A stretch of 64,000 nucleotides of DNA from assembly GCA_963665915.2 (NCBI GenBank), contig CAXXSG010000005.1:124001-188000 (forward strand), given 5' to 3'. A model generated the notes under the pieces. It was given only the letters and a program-made list of their open reading frames with translations. It was not told where the DNA came from and ran no database searches. A program made the position numbers and the translations under genes. How positions within the stretch are numbered: position 1 is the first letter of the stretch; each line of letters opens with the position of its first letter. The stretch comes from JAFGRU01 sp963665915. GTDB taxonomy: Bacteria > Desulfobacterota > Desulfuromonadia > Desulfuromonadales > JAAYDE01. Shown one piece after another: positions 1 to 9,019 of the stretch.

Positions 1-1220
1 TCGTTCTCACCGATTTGATCATGCCCGGTATTTCGGGGCTGGATCTTTTAAGGGCGGTGCGAAAAATCCTGAATCCGCCTGAAGTTATCCTCGTTACAGC
101 CCACGCCACAATAGAAACCGCTATTGAAGCCCTGAAAAACGGTGCGCGTGATTATCTCATTAAACCGTTCAACCCCGAGGAGTTGCGCCACCTGGTCCAC
201 GCCTGCCTGGAACAGCGTCAGCTTCTTAATGAAAATACCCATTTAAAAAACCAGATCCGCCTTTATCAGAAAGGTCAGACCCTGGCTTTCCTTCTAGAGG
301 TTGATAAGCTTCTCGCTCAGGCGGTCGATTTTCTGGTCCAGGAGGCCGACAGCGGCCGCGGTTTCGCTTTTCTGCTGGATAAGGGTCAGGCCACAAAGTT
401 TTTCCGCTCCGATGGTCTAACGGAGGAACAGGCTATACAAATCCTCGACTCCTTGCTCCCCAAGTTTCAGACGATCTCCGGCACCTCTTTTTTACAGATC
501 CAGGATATTGACGTCGGCACTGGATGGCCTCAGGGCATTCGTTCCCTTTGCCTGATTCCTCTTTTTTATGAAAAAAAGCTGGAGGCCGGAATTGTTGTTT
601 TCAATTCCTCCGATGCCAGCTCTGAACTCCATTTTCCTTACGAACAACTATTATTTTTGTCTCAACAGACGGCACTCGGTTTTTCAAATTCAATACGCTT
701 TCAGGGAACCCAGGAACTCGTCTACACCGATGACTTGACAGGGCTGTATAATTACCGCTATCTGCAGATCGTACTTCAGCAGGAAATCATGAGGACCAAA
801 CGTTACGGCCTTTCTTTTGCGCTGGTTTTTATTGATCTGGATCATTTCAAGGAAGTCAATGACAGTTACGGTCATCTCGTCGGCAGTAACACTCTGAAGG
901 AGGTGGCAGATATTTTAAGAAAAAGTGTCCGTTCGGCCGACATGGTTTTCCGTTACGGAGGGGACGAGTTTACTGCTCTTCTTGTTGAAACTGACGAGAA
1001 TGGCGCCGCTACCGTAACTGAGAGAATCCGCAAGAACATTGCCGACAATACGTTCCTGAAAGACTCGGTCGCCTATAAAAAGCTGACAGCGACAATCGGT
1101 TACGCCATTTTCCCCAAAAATGCTCAAGAAAAAAAAACACTCATGGACCTTGCCGACAAGGCCATGTACCATGGGAAAAAGCAACGCAATGTCGTCTGCA
1201 ATGTAAACGATCTTCCGTGA
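1..1220 (+). CDS. Response regulator with GAF-like and GGDEF domains (diguanylate cyclase), 5' partial
   Basis: The reading frame is open from the first bases, so the true start lies outside the window. The first residues read VLTDLIMPG, the receiver-domain phosphoacceptor loop, with the Asp codon at 12-14. The receiver continues with VILVTAH and the DYLIKPF lysine. A middle region (about residues 85-215) looks like a GAF-type sensory domain. The C-terminal third is a GGDEF domain with an intact GGDEF motif at 957-971. An RSAD inhibitory-site motif sits five residues before it, so product inhibition by c-di-GMP is expected. Role inferred: a phosphorylation-controlled c-di-GMP synthase in the cytoplasm. 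A terminator follows at 1312. Confidence 0.9.
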   Translation, partial: VLTDLIMPGISGLDLLRAVRKILNPPEVILVTAHATIETAIEALKNGARDYLIKPFNPEELRHLVHACLEQRQLLNENTHLKNQIRLYQKGQTLAFLLEVDKLLAQAVDFLVQEADSGRGFAFLLDKGQATKFFRSDGLTEEQAIQILDSLLPKFQTISGTSFLQIQDIDVGTGWPQGIRSLCLIPLFYEKKLEAGIVVFNSSDASSELHFPYEQLLFLSQQTALGFSNSIRFQGTQELVYTDDLTGLYNYRYLQIVLQQEIMRTKRYGLSFALVFIDLDHFKEVNDSYGHLVGSNTLKEVADILRKSVRSADMVFRYGGDEFTALLVETDENGAATVTERIRKNIADNTFLKDSVAYKKLTATIGYAIFPKNAQEKKTLMDLADKAMYHGKKQRNVVCNVNDLP

Positions 1221-1311
1221 GTTCCTGTCGGCTTTCGCATGCCAGCAGGACAAACTTTCCCTGCACCACAACGTGCCGTCCTTTTTCATCAAACAGTATG
1301 GCCCTACCCTC

Positions 1312-1335
1312 ACCTCAGGTTTGAGGTTTTTTTTT
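1312..1335 (+). terminator. Rho-independent terminator after the GGDEF gene
   Basis: A 6-bp stem ACCTCA/TGAGGT (1312-1317 and 1322-1327) with a GGTT loop runs into a T9 tract. It ends only 4 bases before the hisS Shine-Dalgarno, so it could also act as an attenuator-like element in the hisS leader. Confidence 0.7.
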
Positions 1336-1351
1336 GGCAAGGAGGATTAAT

Positions 1352-2605
1352 GTGAAAATCTCTGGTGTTAAAGGAATGAACGATATCCTACCGGAGGAGA
1401 TAGATATCTGGCATTTTCTAGAAGACTGCGTCAAGGAGGTTTTTCATGCCTTTGGTTTCAGGGAGATCAGGGTTCCGGTCCTTGAAAAAACTGACCTTTT
1501 CTGCCGTTCTATCGGTGAGGAAACGGACATTGTGGCCAAGGAAATGTATACATTTCCGGACAAAAGCGACAATTCGCTGACCCTGCGCCCGGAGGGCACC
1601 GCCTCTGTCATGCGCTCCTTTATCGAACATAAACTTTACAATCTTCAGCAGATCAACAAACTCTATTATATCGGTCCCATGTTCCGTTATGAACGGCCGC
1701 AAAAAGGCCGCTACCGTCAGTTTCATCAGATTGGAGCCGAGGTTATCGGAGAAGACAGTCCTCTGGTGGACGCTCAGTTGCTGATCATGCTCGATCATTT
1801 TTTCAACCGCATTGGGATCGAAGATGCCCATCTGCAGATAAACTCCCTTGGTTGCCCTGACTGCCGCCCACTGTACCGCCAGGCCCTTGTGGACTTTCTC
1901 TCTAATAAACTGGACCACCTCTGCAACGATTGCCAACGACGCTTCCAGACCAATCCGCTGAGAGTTCTCGACTGCAAAGTGGAAGCATGCAGAGAGGCCT
2001 GCGTGGAGGCTCCTTCGGTTCTTGATTATCTTTGCGATTATTGCAACAGTCATTTCAAGGAAGTCCAAAGGCACCTCAAAAACCTGGCCGTCCCTTTCGA
2101 CATCAACCCGCGCATGGTCAGGGGTCTTGATTATTACACCAAGACCACTTTTGAAATGATCACAGGCTCCCTGGGTTCGCAAAACGCCCTTGCAGCCGGC
2201 GGCCGCTATGACGGACTGATCGAAAGCCTTGGGGGACCTTCTCTTCCCGGCATAGGTTTTGCCATTGGAATGGAACGGCTTGTTCTAATGAAGAGCAAGG
2301 ATTCAGTGCTGCCTCCGGATGTGGATATTTTTCTGGCTGCCATGGGGCAACAACCTGTAGAAACTTCTTTTGCCCTGTTGTCCAATTTACAAAAGAACAA
2401 TCTCAAGGCGGATATGGATTTCTCAGGAAAAAGCCTCAAAGCCCAACTCCGCCGGGCGGGCAAACAAAATGCACGCTATGTACTGATACTCGGTGAGGAT
2501 GAATTGGCACAAGACCAGGCTATTTTAAAAAACATGGCCTTAGGTACCCAGGAAATCTTGCCCCTCAAAAAATTAAATGTCCGCTTACAGGAAATACTTA
2601 AGTAA
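1352..2605 (+). CDS. hisS: Histidyl-tRNA synthetase
   Basis: Class II aminoacyl-tRNA synthetase that charges tRNA-His. The start is taken as GTG 1352 because AAGGAGG at 1339-1345 lies 6 nt upstream and the N-terminus then reads VKISGVKGMNDILPEE, the usual HisRS beginning. This gives 417 residues, normal for bacteria. Motif 2 (RYERPQKGRYRQFHQIG), the HisRS signature GLDYYTKTTFE and GGRYDGL are all present, and a C-terminal anticodon-binding domain follows. The in-frame TTG at 1334 lies inside the terminator T-tract and is not a credible start. aspS follows after 73 nt, probably in the same transcript. Confidence 0.97.
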   Translation: MKISGVKGMNDILPEEIDIWHFLEDCVKEVFHAFGFREIRVPVLEKTDLFCRSIGEETDIVAKEMYTFPDKSDNSLTLRPEGTASVMRSFIEHKLYNLQQINKLYYIGPMFRYERPQKGRYRQFHQIGAEVIGEDSPLVDAQLLIMLDHFFNRIGIEDAHLQINSLGCPDCRPLYRQALVDFLSNKLDHLCNDCQRRFQTNPLRVLDCKVEACREACVEAPSVLDYLCDYCNSHFKEVQRHLKNLAVPFDINPRMVRGLDYYTKTTFEMITGSLGSQNALAAGGRYDGLIESLGGPSLPGIGFAIGMERLVLMKSKDSVLPPDVDIFLAAMGQQPVETSFALLSNLQKNNLKADMDFSGKSLKAQLRRAGKQNARYVLILGEDELAQDQAILKNMALGTQEILPLKKLNVRLQEILK

Positions 2606-2678
2606 AACCTGTTGAGAATTTTTAGTTTAACTTAAAAGTTTTTACTGATTTAATATTACAAACTTGGAGGATGTTGTC

Positions 2679-4478
2679 TTGAAAGAGTTTCTGGAGGGAT
2701 TCAAAAGAAGCCATTACTGTGGCGATTTAAACAGTACCCATATTGGTCAGGAAGTCAGAGTCATGGGCTGGGTCCAGAGGCGTCGTGACCATGGCGGCTT
2801 GATTTTTATCGACTTACGTGATCGGGAAGGTATCGTTCAGCTGGCACTCGACCCGGAGCGCGACCCTGAAGCACATAGTGTTGCCGAAAATGTCCGCAAT
2901 GAATTTGTCATGGCTGCCCAAGGCATTGTTTCCCCCCGGCCGGAAGGAACCATCAATTCCAACATGAAAACAGGAGAAGTTGAAATTGAAATAAACCAGC
3001 TTTTCATCCTCAACAAAGCTAAAACCACACCTTTTATGATCGATGACTTTGCGGATATTGCTGAAAATCTTCGCCTGAAATACCGTTATCTCGATTTGCG
3101 GCGCCCAGCCATTCAAAAAAATATTCTTCTCCGCCATCAGGTAACACAGGCCGTACGCGATTACTTAAACGGCCAGAATTTTCTCGACATCGAAACCCCT
3201 ATCCTCACCAAAAGCACCCCTGAAGGGGCCAGAGATTACCTTGTTCCCAGCCGCGTTCACCCTGGGGCTTTTTACGCCTTGCCTCAATCCCCCCAGATTT
3301 TCAAACAGCTTCTTATGGTTGCGGGGTTTGACCGTTACTATCAAATAGTGCGTTGTTTCAGGGATGAAGACCTCAGGGCTGACCGCCAACCTGAATTTAC
3401 CCAGATAGACTGCGAGTTGAGCTTTGTCAGCCAAAATGACGTCATGGCTATCATGGAAGGTCTGATCTCCCATATTTTCCTACAGATCCTTGGCATCGCG
3501 ATCGAACCACCTTTTCGAAGGATGAGCTTCGACGAGGCCATGGATCGCTATGGAGTTGATAATCCTGATGTACGCTTCGATCTGGAGTTAATCAACCTCT
3601 CTGAAATCGTCAAGGACGCCGGTTTCAAGGTGTTCGGCGATGTGGTTAAAAAAGGCGGCCAGGTCAAATCCATCAACGCCAAAGGCTGCGCAAGCTTTTC
3701 CCGTAAGGAAATTGATGACCTGACCGAATTTGTAAAAATTTATGGGGCCAAAGGTCTTGCCTGGGTCAAGGTCACGGAAAACAACGGTTGGCAGTCTCCC
3801 ATTGAAAAGTTTTTCAAGCCCGAAGAACTTGATAGTATCAATAAAAAGCTTGGGGCCGAACCGGGTGATCTCCTCTTTTTTGTCGCGGACAACATAAAAA
3901 TCGCTAACGAAGCCCTCGGCCATCTGCGTGTCCATCTGGCAAATAAGCTTGATCTCCTCAACAGTTCTAACTTTTCATTTGTCTGGATCACCGATTTCCC
4001 CCTGCTGGAGTGGGACGAAGAAGCCAAGCGTTATACCGCCATCCACCACCCTTTTACGGCGCCTAAAGATGAAGACATCCCGATAATGGATAGTGAGCCG
4101 GAGAAAGCTAGAGCTAAGGCCTATGACCTGGTCCTCAACGGGTCTGAAATCGGCGGCGGCAGTATCCGTATCCACGACCAGGAGACCCAAAGCCTCATGT
4201 TCAAGCTTCTTAACATCAGCCCTGAAGAGGCCGATGAAAAATTTGGATTTCTCCTGCAGGCACTTGAATACGGCGCACCTCCTCACGGAGGTATAGCTTT
4301 CGGCCTTGACCGTCTGGTCATGCTCCTGACCGGTTCGGAATCGATCCGCGATGTCATCTCTTTTCCGAAAACTCAGAAAGCCTCGTGCTTGTTGTCTTCG
4401 GCTCCAAATACCGTCGCAGATGAGCAACTCCAGGAGTTGTCCATTCGCTTGACCCCAAGAGGCAAACCTCTGCTATAA
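2679..4478 (+). CDS. aspS: Aspartyl-tRNA synthetase, probably non-discriminating (Asp/Asn)
   Basis: Bacterial-type AspRS of 599 residues. It has an N-terminal OB anticodon-binding domain, a class II core with an inserted GAD domain, motif 2 around FRDEDLRADRQPEFTQID, and motif 3 around GIAFGLDRLVMLL. Start TTG 2679 is preferred over TTG 2664 because GGAGG (2666-2670) lies 8 nt before it. In the anticodon domain the sequence is RRRDHGGL. His replaces the Leu found in E. coli AspRS (RRRDLGSL), a substitution linked to relaxed specificity in enzymes that also charge tRNA-Asn. If so, Asn-tRNA would be made by GatCAB transamidation; that gene set is not in the window. Confidence 0.96.
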   Translation: MKEFLEGFKRSHYCGDLNSTHIGQEVRVMGWVQRRRDHGGLIFIDLRDREGIVQLALDPERDPEAHSVAENVRNEFVMAAQGIVSPRPEGTINSNMKTGEVEIEINQLFILNKAKTTPFMIDDFADIAENLRLKYRYLDLRRPAIQKNILLRHQVTQAVRDYLNGQNFLDIETPILTKSTPEGARDYLVPSRVHPGAFYALPQSPQIFKQLLMVAGFDRYYQIVRCFRDEDLRADRQPEFTQIDCELSFVSQNDVMAIMEGLISHIFLQILGIAIEPPFRRMSFDEAMDRYGVDNPDVRFDLELINLSEIVKDAGFKVFGDVVKKGGQVKSINAKGCASFSRKEIDDLTEFVKIYGAKGLAWVKVTENNGWQSPIEKFFKPEELDSINKKLGAEPGDLLFFVADNIKIANEALGHLRVHLANKLDLLNSSNFSFVWITDFPLLEWDEEAKRYTAIHHPFTAPKDEDIPIMDSEPEKARAKAYDLVLNGSEIGGGSIRIHDQETQSLMFKLLNISPEEADEKFGFLLQALEYGAPPHGGIAFGLDRLVMLLTGSESIRDVISFPKTQKASCLLSSAPNTVADEQLQELSIRLTPRGKPLL

Positions 4479-4479
4479 T
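4449..4479 (+). promoter_or_regulatory. Candidate sigma-70 promoter for the LysM lipoprotein
   Basis: TTGACC (4449-4454) and a perfect TATAAT (4474-4479) are separated by 19 nt, longer than ideal. The promoter overlaps the end of aspS and would start a transcript about 85 nt before the lipoprotein gene. Confidence 0.35.
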
Positions 4480-4571
4480 AGCAAGGTTAAAGGTTTCTGA
4501 AAGGGCAGACAACTTAATCGTTCACTACAGGGAATATTTTCTGATCACGTTGTGAACAGTTTTGTTTGATC

Positions 4572-5273
4572 ATGGGACAAAAGTGGTTATTTATAATTTT
4601 CCTGGGAGTTTTTCTCGGTGGTTGCGCCAGCAATCCTCGGGAAGAACTTCAGCTTGCCCGGCGGGCCGTCGCCCAGGCTTATGACGCCGGTGCACCTAAA
4701 CTTGCTCCTTCCGAATATCAGGCGGCCGCAGCCGCCCTCCAGGATGCCGAAAACCTTGTCCGATTCGGCAACTATAAACTGGCACAAAAGGTTCTCCCTT
4801 ACGCAGCTACCCACGGTTTTCGGGCAACATTCAAAGCTCGTGAGGAAAGAGTCAAGCTAGAACTTGCAGCAAAGCTCAACGAACAGAAAAAAAAAGAAGA
4901 GGAAGAGGAAAAAGCACGTTTAGCTAAAATCGAAGCTGACAAAAAGAAAAAAGAGCGTATATATCAAAAGCGAAAGCCTCGCACAAAACCAAAATCCGGG
5001 CCACCCCTGTTAACCCGATTTGAAGTAAGAACCAAACAGAGTCTCTGGTCTATTTCAGAACGTCGGGAAGTATATAACGACCCCTTGCTCTGGCCGGCTA
5101 TTTACAAGGCAAACCGGGATCAAATAAAAGATCCACGCCAGGTTTTTCCAGGGCAAGTTCTGACCATTCCTCGCCGGCTCACTGAAACTGACAAAAGGAC
5201 GACCCGAAAAGAGGCCAGAGAATCAGACGCCTTTCAAGATAAGATATCCCTTGACCCATCTTCGATTAACTAG
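4572..5273 (+). CDS. LysM-domain lipoprotein with DUF4398-like N-terminus
   Basis: A 233-residue envelope protein. A short hydrophobic signal ends in the lipobox LGGC, so it should be a lipoprotein. Residues about 25-85 are Ala-rich and helical, with the pattern of DUF4398 (ARRAVAQAYDAGAPKLAP). A very charged Lys/Glu coiled-coil linker follows, and then a LysM peptidoglycan-binding domain (about 150-200, containing QSLWSISERREVYNDPLLW and PGQVLTIP). Start ATG 4572 is chosen over TTG 4566 by signal-peptide form; the Shine-Dalgarno is weak. A role in cell-wall anchoring is inferred; the exact function is unknown. Confidence 0.85.
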   Translation: MGQKWLFIIFLGVFLGGCASNPREELQLARRAVAQAYDAGAPKLAPSEYQAAAAALQDAENLVRFGNYKLAQKVLPYAATHGFRATFKAREERVKLELAAKLNEQKKKEEEEEKARLAKIEADKKKKERIYQKRKPRTKPKSGPPLLTRFEVRTKQSLWSISERREVYNDPLLWPAIYKANRDQIKDPRQVFPGQVLTIPRRLTETDKRTTRKEARESDAFQDKISLDPSSIN

Positions 5274-5378
5274 AACGCTGTTTGTTTTTTTATTCATTTT
5301 CGTTCAAAAAAATAATTGTTCTTGACATTCCCCTTTCAAAAAATTTATAAATTCAATAAAACGCTGTTTGTTTTTTTA
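5274..5378 (+). repeat. Pair of 19-nt direct repeats upstream of mdh
   Basis: The sequence AACGCTGTTTGTTTTTTTA occurs at 5274-5292 and again at 5360-5378, 86 nt apart, immediately after the lipoprotein stop codon. The copies flank one of the two candidate promoters. There is no obvious stem-loop, so these are not ordinary terminators. They may be a regulator site or a small duplication. Confidence 0.6.
5322..5351 (+). promoter_or_regulatory. Candidate sigma-70 promoter P1 upstream of mdh
   Basis: TTGACA (5322-5327) and TATAAA (5346-5351) are 18 nt apart, between the two direct repeats. The first gene downstream is mdh, so the leader would be about 375 nt. Confidence 0.5.
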
Positions 5379-5409
5379 CTTTTTGTTGTGTTATTCACCT
5401 TCGACCTTG

Positions 5410-5439
5410 TTGACACAATTTTTTTTTTGGGTATATATT
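5410..5439 (+). promoter_or_regulatory. Candidate sigma-70 promoter P2 upstream of mdh
   Basis: TTGACA (5410-5415) and TATATT (5434-5439) are 18 nt apart, with a T-rich spacer. The remaining 290 nt to mdh hold no gene and no recognised riboswitch. Confidence 0.55.
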
Positions 5440-5733
5440 TCTGTTGTTTATAGGTCTTTCCCTCACCACACGCACAATATGACCTGCCCTCATGTGGACC
5501 CAAACTCATGAACTGAAATCCTTGTCGGTACTTGCACCGACCGTTAACCTTTTCAACTGACGCCCTGAAACTATCTTAGGTTCAAAATATAGGGGCTGGT
5601 TTTATTACTGAATAAGGGGAGAAGGCTTTTTCAAATTTTCAGATCATCATTGATGGGCATGTTTTCAAAACACTATTGCCTTTAACACTACTTGATTATA
5701 AAAATGAAAATTTGAATGACTGGAGGATTCAAT

Positions 5734-6690
5734 ATGGGAAGACCCAAAATCACCATTATTGGAAGCGGTCAAATCGGTGGCGTCCTTGCCTACCATGCCA
5801 CCTCGCGTAAGCTTGGCGACATCGTACTTTATGATATTGTTGAGGGCCGCCCACAGGGTAAAGCTATAGATATTTCCGCCGCCGCACGGGAAGATGAGTT
5901 TGACCTGCGCATTATCGGCACTAACGATTATGCGGACATTGCCGATTCAAAAGTGGTCGTCGTTACAGCCGGGATACCTCGCAAGCCAGGAATGAGCCGC
6001 GACGACCTCATTGGCGTCAATTCCAAAATTATGCGCGATGTGGCAGATGGCATCGTACATTACGCCCCTGACGCTCATATTATCTGTGTTTCCAATCCGC
6101 TTGACGCCATGGTGACACTTTGTCAGCGCTATACCGGATTCCCCCACCATCGGGTAATGGGCATGGCCGGTGTTCTGGACTCTGCCCGTTTTGCCACTTT
6201 TGCAGCCTGGGAGCTCGGAATCTCCGTCCGCGACGTCAATGCGACAGTTCTTGGCGGGCATGGCGACTCGATGGTTCCCATCGTTCGTTTTTCCAATGTC
6301 AACGGCATACCTGTCATGGAACTTCTTGAAAATAAGTACAAGGGGGATAAAGAAAAAGCTAAAAGAGTGATGGATGAACTGGTCAGCAGAACCAAAGGTG
6401 CTGGTGGCGAAGTCGTCAAGCTTTTAAAAGACGGAAGCGCATTTTTCTCTCCTGCCTCCAGTATCATCACCATGATGGAAGCTATTCTTCAGGACCAGAA
6501 GCGCCTCATGACGGCCTGTGCCTATCTGACCGGCCAGTTCGAAGTTCTCGGCTACTATGTCGGAGTCCCCTGCGTCATCGGCGCAGACGGGGTTGAACAA
6601 ATTATTGAATTCAAACTGACTGAAGAGGAACAAACCATGTTCGATGAATCCGTTTCAGCAGTCAAAGAACTTGTGGATTCCTTACCCTAA
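5734..6690 (+). CDS. mdh: Malate dehydrogenase (LDH-like type)
   Basis: NAD-dependent oxidation of malate to oxaloacetate. The protein has 318 residues, begins MGRPKITIIGSGQIGG (Rossmann GxGxxG motif) and has the catalytic His in GGHGDSMVP. The Arg-containing substrate loop RKPGMSRDDL and NPLDAM also fit the MDH branch of the LDH/MDH family. Start ATG 5734 has GGAGGA 6 nt upstream; the in-frame ATG 5716 lies before that site. It is followed by korDABC in the same direction, the TCA-cycle cluster typical of Geobacter-like bacteria. Confidence 0.95.
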   Translation: MGRPKITIIGSGQIGGVLAYHATSRKLGDIVLYDIVEGRPQGKAIDISAAAREDEFDLRIIGTNDYADIADSKVVVVTAGIPRKPGMSRDDLIGVNSKIMRDVADGIVHYAPDAHIICVSNPLDAMVTLCQRYTGFPHHRVMGMAGVLDSARFATFAAWELGISVRDVNATVLGGHGDSMVPIVRFSNVNGIPVMELLENKYKGDKEKAKRVMDELVSRTKGAGGEVVKLLKDGSAFFSPASSIITMMEAILQDQKRLMTACAYLTGQFEVLGYYVGVPCVIGADGVEQIIEFKLTEEEQTMFDESVSAVKELVDSLP

Positions 6691-6816
6691 AACTTTTTTT
6701 GCTTTCTAATTGCCTGAATGATTGCTGATTGCTTTTCAGAATTCTAATAACAGCGGAAAAGATAATGCCCCTTTCCAAAATGGGAAAAAGAACCAATATA
6801 AGGAGGAAAAACCAAT

Positions 6817-7008
6817 ATGGGTACGCCCCGAATCGAAATAAACGAAAAATACTGTAAAGGCTGCAATATCTGTGTAGAGTTTTGCCCTACCCATGTCCTA
6901 AAAATGGACGGTTTTGTGGCCAAGGTCGATAAACTCGATGCCTGCATCCAGTGTATGCAGTGTGAACTTCGTTGTCCGGACTTTGCAATAAAGGTCTACC
7001 CCGCATAA
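6817..7008 (+). CDS. korD: 2-oxoacid:ferredoxin oxidoreductase, delta (ferredoxin) subunit
   Basis: A 63-residue 2x[4Fe-4S] ferredoxin-type protein. Both cluster motifs are complete: CKGCNICVEFCP and CIQCMQCELRCP. It would pass electrons from the TPP-containing core to ferredoxin. AGGAGG sits upstream of the ATG. It is the first gene of a tight delta-alpha-beta-gamma operon, 28 nt ahead of korA. Confidence 0.93.
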   Translation: MGTPRIEINEKYCKGCNICVEFCPTHVLKMDGFVAKVDKLDACIQCMQCELRCPDFAIKVYPA

Positions 7009-7036
7009 CGACAGGAGTAGAGGAGGAAATATAAAA

Positions 7037-8170
7037 GTGGCTAAAAAAACAGCTTTACTACAAGGTAACGAAGCATGTGCCCATGGGGCTATTTATGCCG
7101 GATGCAGGTTCTTTGGTGGATATCCGATCACCCCTTCCTCGGAAATTGCCGAGGTCATGTCAAAGGAACTTCCCAAGGTCGGTGGAAAATTCATCCAGAT
7201 GGAAGATGAAATCGCTGCAATGGCTGCCATTATCGGCGCATCCCTGTGCGGGCAAAAGGTGCTAGACGCCACCTCCGGACCGGGCATGTCCCTTAAACAG
7301 GAGTTGATGGGTTATGCCTGCATCGCGGAAATCCCCTGTGTCGTCATTAATGTCATGCGCGGCGGACCTTCCACAGGTATGCCTACCGGCCCTAGTCAAT
7401 CCGACGTCATGCAGGCTAAATGGGGGACCCACGGAGATCATGCGGCCATCGCGGTAGCTCCCGCTTCCTGCCAGGAAATTTTTACCGAAACAGTCCGGGC
7501 TTTCAATCTGGCCGAAACCTACCGCATGCCGGTACAGGTTTTGATGGATGAAATCATAGCCCACATGCGGGAAAAGTTTGTTTTTCCCGAACCGGGTGAA
7601 CTTGAGGTTATCGATCGCAGAAAACCCGAGGTCACTCCAGACCAGTACAAACCTTTCGATCCCTCTTTCGGGGATGTTCCTCCCCTGGCACCGATGGGAA
7701 GCGATTACCGCTTTCATGTGACAGGACTGAACAAGGCCCCGGACGGATTTCCAACGACGAAAGCCGACCTCGTTGATGCCGAACAGCGGCGCCAGCTCAG
7801 AAAGGTCAACGATCATGCAACTGAACTTGAGAAAAATGAGGAATACCTTATGGACGATGCTGAAGTTGCTGTTGTTGCGTTTGGCATCACCAGTCGCTCG
7901 GCCCGAATGGCTGTCGACCTCCTTAGAGAAGAGGGGATAAAGGCCGGTCTTTTCCGCCCGATCACTATCTGGCCTTTTCCGGAAAAACGAGTTGCCGAAA
8001 TCGCCCAACAGGTCAAGGCCATTGTGGTTCCGGAAATGAACCTTGGCCAGATGATTTTCGCGGTTGAACGATCGATAAAAGGGGCCTGTACCCTGGAAGG
8101 AATCGGCAGGGTCGACGGTGAGCCACTCACTCCTGACCAGATCATTGAAAAAGTGAAGGAGGTTTTTTAA
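7037..8170 (+). CDS. korA: 2-oxoglutarate:ferredoxin oxidoreductase, alpha subunit
   Basis: A 377-residue alpha subunit with the N-terminal pyrimidine-binding domain (GYPITPSSEIAEVM, QMEDEIAAMA, TSGPGMSL) and a C-terminal transketolase-like domain (ITSRSARMAVDLLREEG, FRPITIWPFP). The start is GTG 7037 with AGGAGG about 10 nt upstream. With korB it forms the catalytic core that makes succinyl-CoA from 2-oxoglutarate, or the reverse. 2-Oxoglutarate is inferred from the mdh linkage; another branched 2-oxoacid cannot be excluded from sequence alone. Confidence 0.93.
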   Translation: MAKKTALLQGNEACAHGAIYAGCRFFGGYPITPSSEIAEVMSKELPKVGGKFIQMEDEIAAMAAIIGASLCGQKVLDATSGPGMSLKQELMGYACIAEIPCVVINVMRGGPSTGMPTGPSQSDVMQAKWGTHGDHAAIAVAPASCQEIFTETVRAFNLAETYRMPVQVLMDEIIAHMREKFVFPEPGELEVIDRRKPEVTPDQYKPFDPSFGDVPPLAPMGSDYRFHVTGLNKAPDGFPTTKADLVDAEQRRQLRKVNDHATELEKNEEYLMDDAEVAVVAFGITSRSARMAVDLLREEGIKAGLFRPITIWPFPEKRVAEIAQQVKAIVVPEMNLGQMIFAVERSIKGACTLEGIGRVDGEPLTPDQIIEKVKEVF

Positions 8171-8172
8171 CC

Positions 8173-8997
8173 ATGACTTTTGACTATGAAAAATATATTC
8201 GCCCCGGAAAGCTTCCTCACATCTGGTGTCCCGGCTGCGGCCACGGCATCGTCATGAAAGGCCTTATCCGGGCTATCGACAAGTGTGGATTGGAGAAAAA
8301 CCGGACGGGCGTTGTTTCAGGCATTGGTTGTGCCAGCCGGCTCCCCGGTTATCTTGATTTTAATACCGTCCATACAGCGCATGGACGGGCAGCCGCATTC
8401 GCCACTGGTATGAAAATGGCGGATCCGGACATGACCGTGATCTGTGTCGGTGGGGATGGCGATGGTGTGGCCATTGGTGGCAATCACTTTATCCACGCAT
8501 GCCGACGCAATATTGATCTCACCTATGTCATCATGAATAATCATATTTATGGAATGACGGGAGGCCAGTTTTCGCCTTGTACTCCGACGGATCATTTTGC
8601 TTCGACAACCCCCTACGGCAATCCTGACCCCATTTTCGATATTTCCAAGCTGGCCATCGGAGCCGGGGCCACATTTGTCGCCCGCACCACCGCCTACCAT
8701 GCCACCCAAATCGATAAATTGATCACGGAAGGCATTCAGCACAAAGGTATGGCGGTCATAGAAGTTCTGGACTGCTGCCCGACATCCTATGGACGTCGCA
8801 ATAAGTTCCGCTCGGTCGTGGAGATGATGAAAGAACATAAAGACATAGCCGTCCCGGTTACCGCGGCGGCCAAAATGACCGACGATCAGCTGGCCGGAAA
8901 AGTCTTGACTGGTGTTCTCCACAAAGAAGATAAGCCCGAATATTGTGAGCAATACGCCAGCCTTATTCAAAAAGTCCAGGACTCAAACAAAAAGTAA
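8173..8997 (+). CDS. korB: 2-oxoglutarate:ferredoxin oxidoreductase, beta (TPP-binding) subunit
   Basis: A 274-residue TPP-binding subunit. It has the early Cys motif WCPGCGHG for a proximal Fe-S cluster and the TPP/Mg motif GGDGDGVAIGGNH followed by NNHIYGMTGGQ. Its start is only 2 nt after the korA stop, so the subunits are translationally coupled. The substrate assignment rests on the cluster context, as for korA. Confidence 0.94.
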   Translation: MTFDYEKYIRPGKLPHIWCPGCGHGIVMKGLIRAIDKCGLEKNRTGVVSGIGCASRLPGYLDFNTVHTAHGRAAAFATGMKMADPDMTVICVGGDGDGVAIGGNHFIHACRRNIDLTYVIMNNHIYGMTGGQFSPCTPTDHFASTTPYGNPDPIFDISKLAIGAGATFVARTTAYHATQIDKLITEGIQHKGMAVIEVLDCCPTSYGRRNKFRSVVEMMKEHKDIAVPVTAAAKMTDDQLAGKVLTGVLHKEDKPEYCEQYASLIQKVQDSNKK

Positions 8998-9019
8998 TTC
9001 AAAAGGAGAACGATTCGCG

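Noticed and set aside
1221..1311. Short antisense frame downstream of the first GGDEF gene
   Set aside because: Reads protein-like for about 35 codons but has no start, no ribosome site and no family match.
1418..2182. 254-codon minus-strand ORF across hisS
   Set aside because: Lies entirely antisense to a certain gene, has no Shine-Dalgarno and no recognisable protein motif; a shadow frame.
7262..8008. Long minus-strand ORF opposite korA
   Set aside because: Mirror of korA codon bias; the coding strand has all family motifs and a good start.
8317..8970. Long minus-strand ORF opposite korB
   Set aside because: Antisense shadow; no motifs, no ribosome-binding site.
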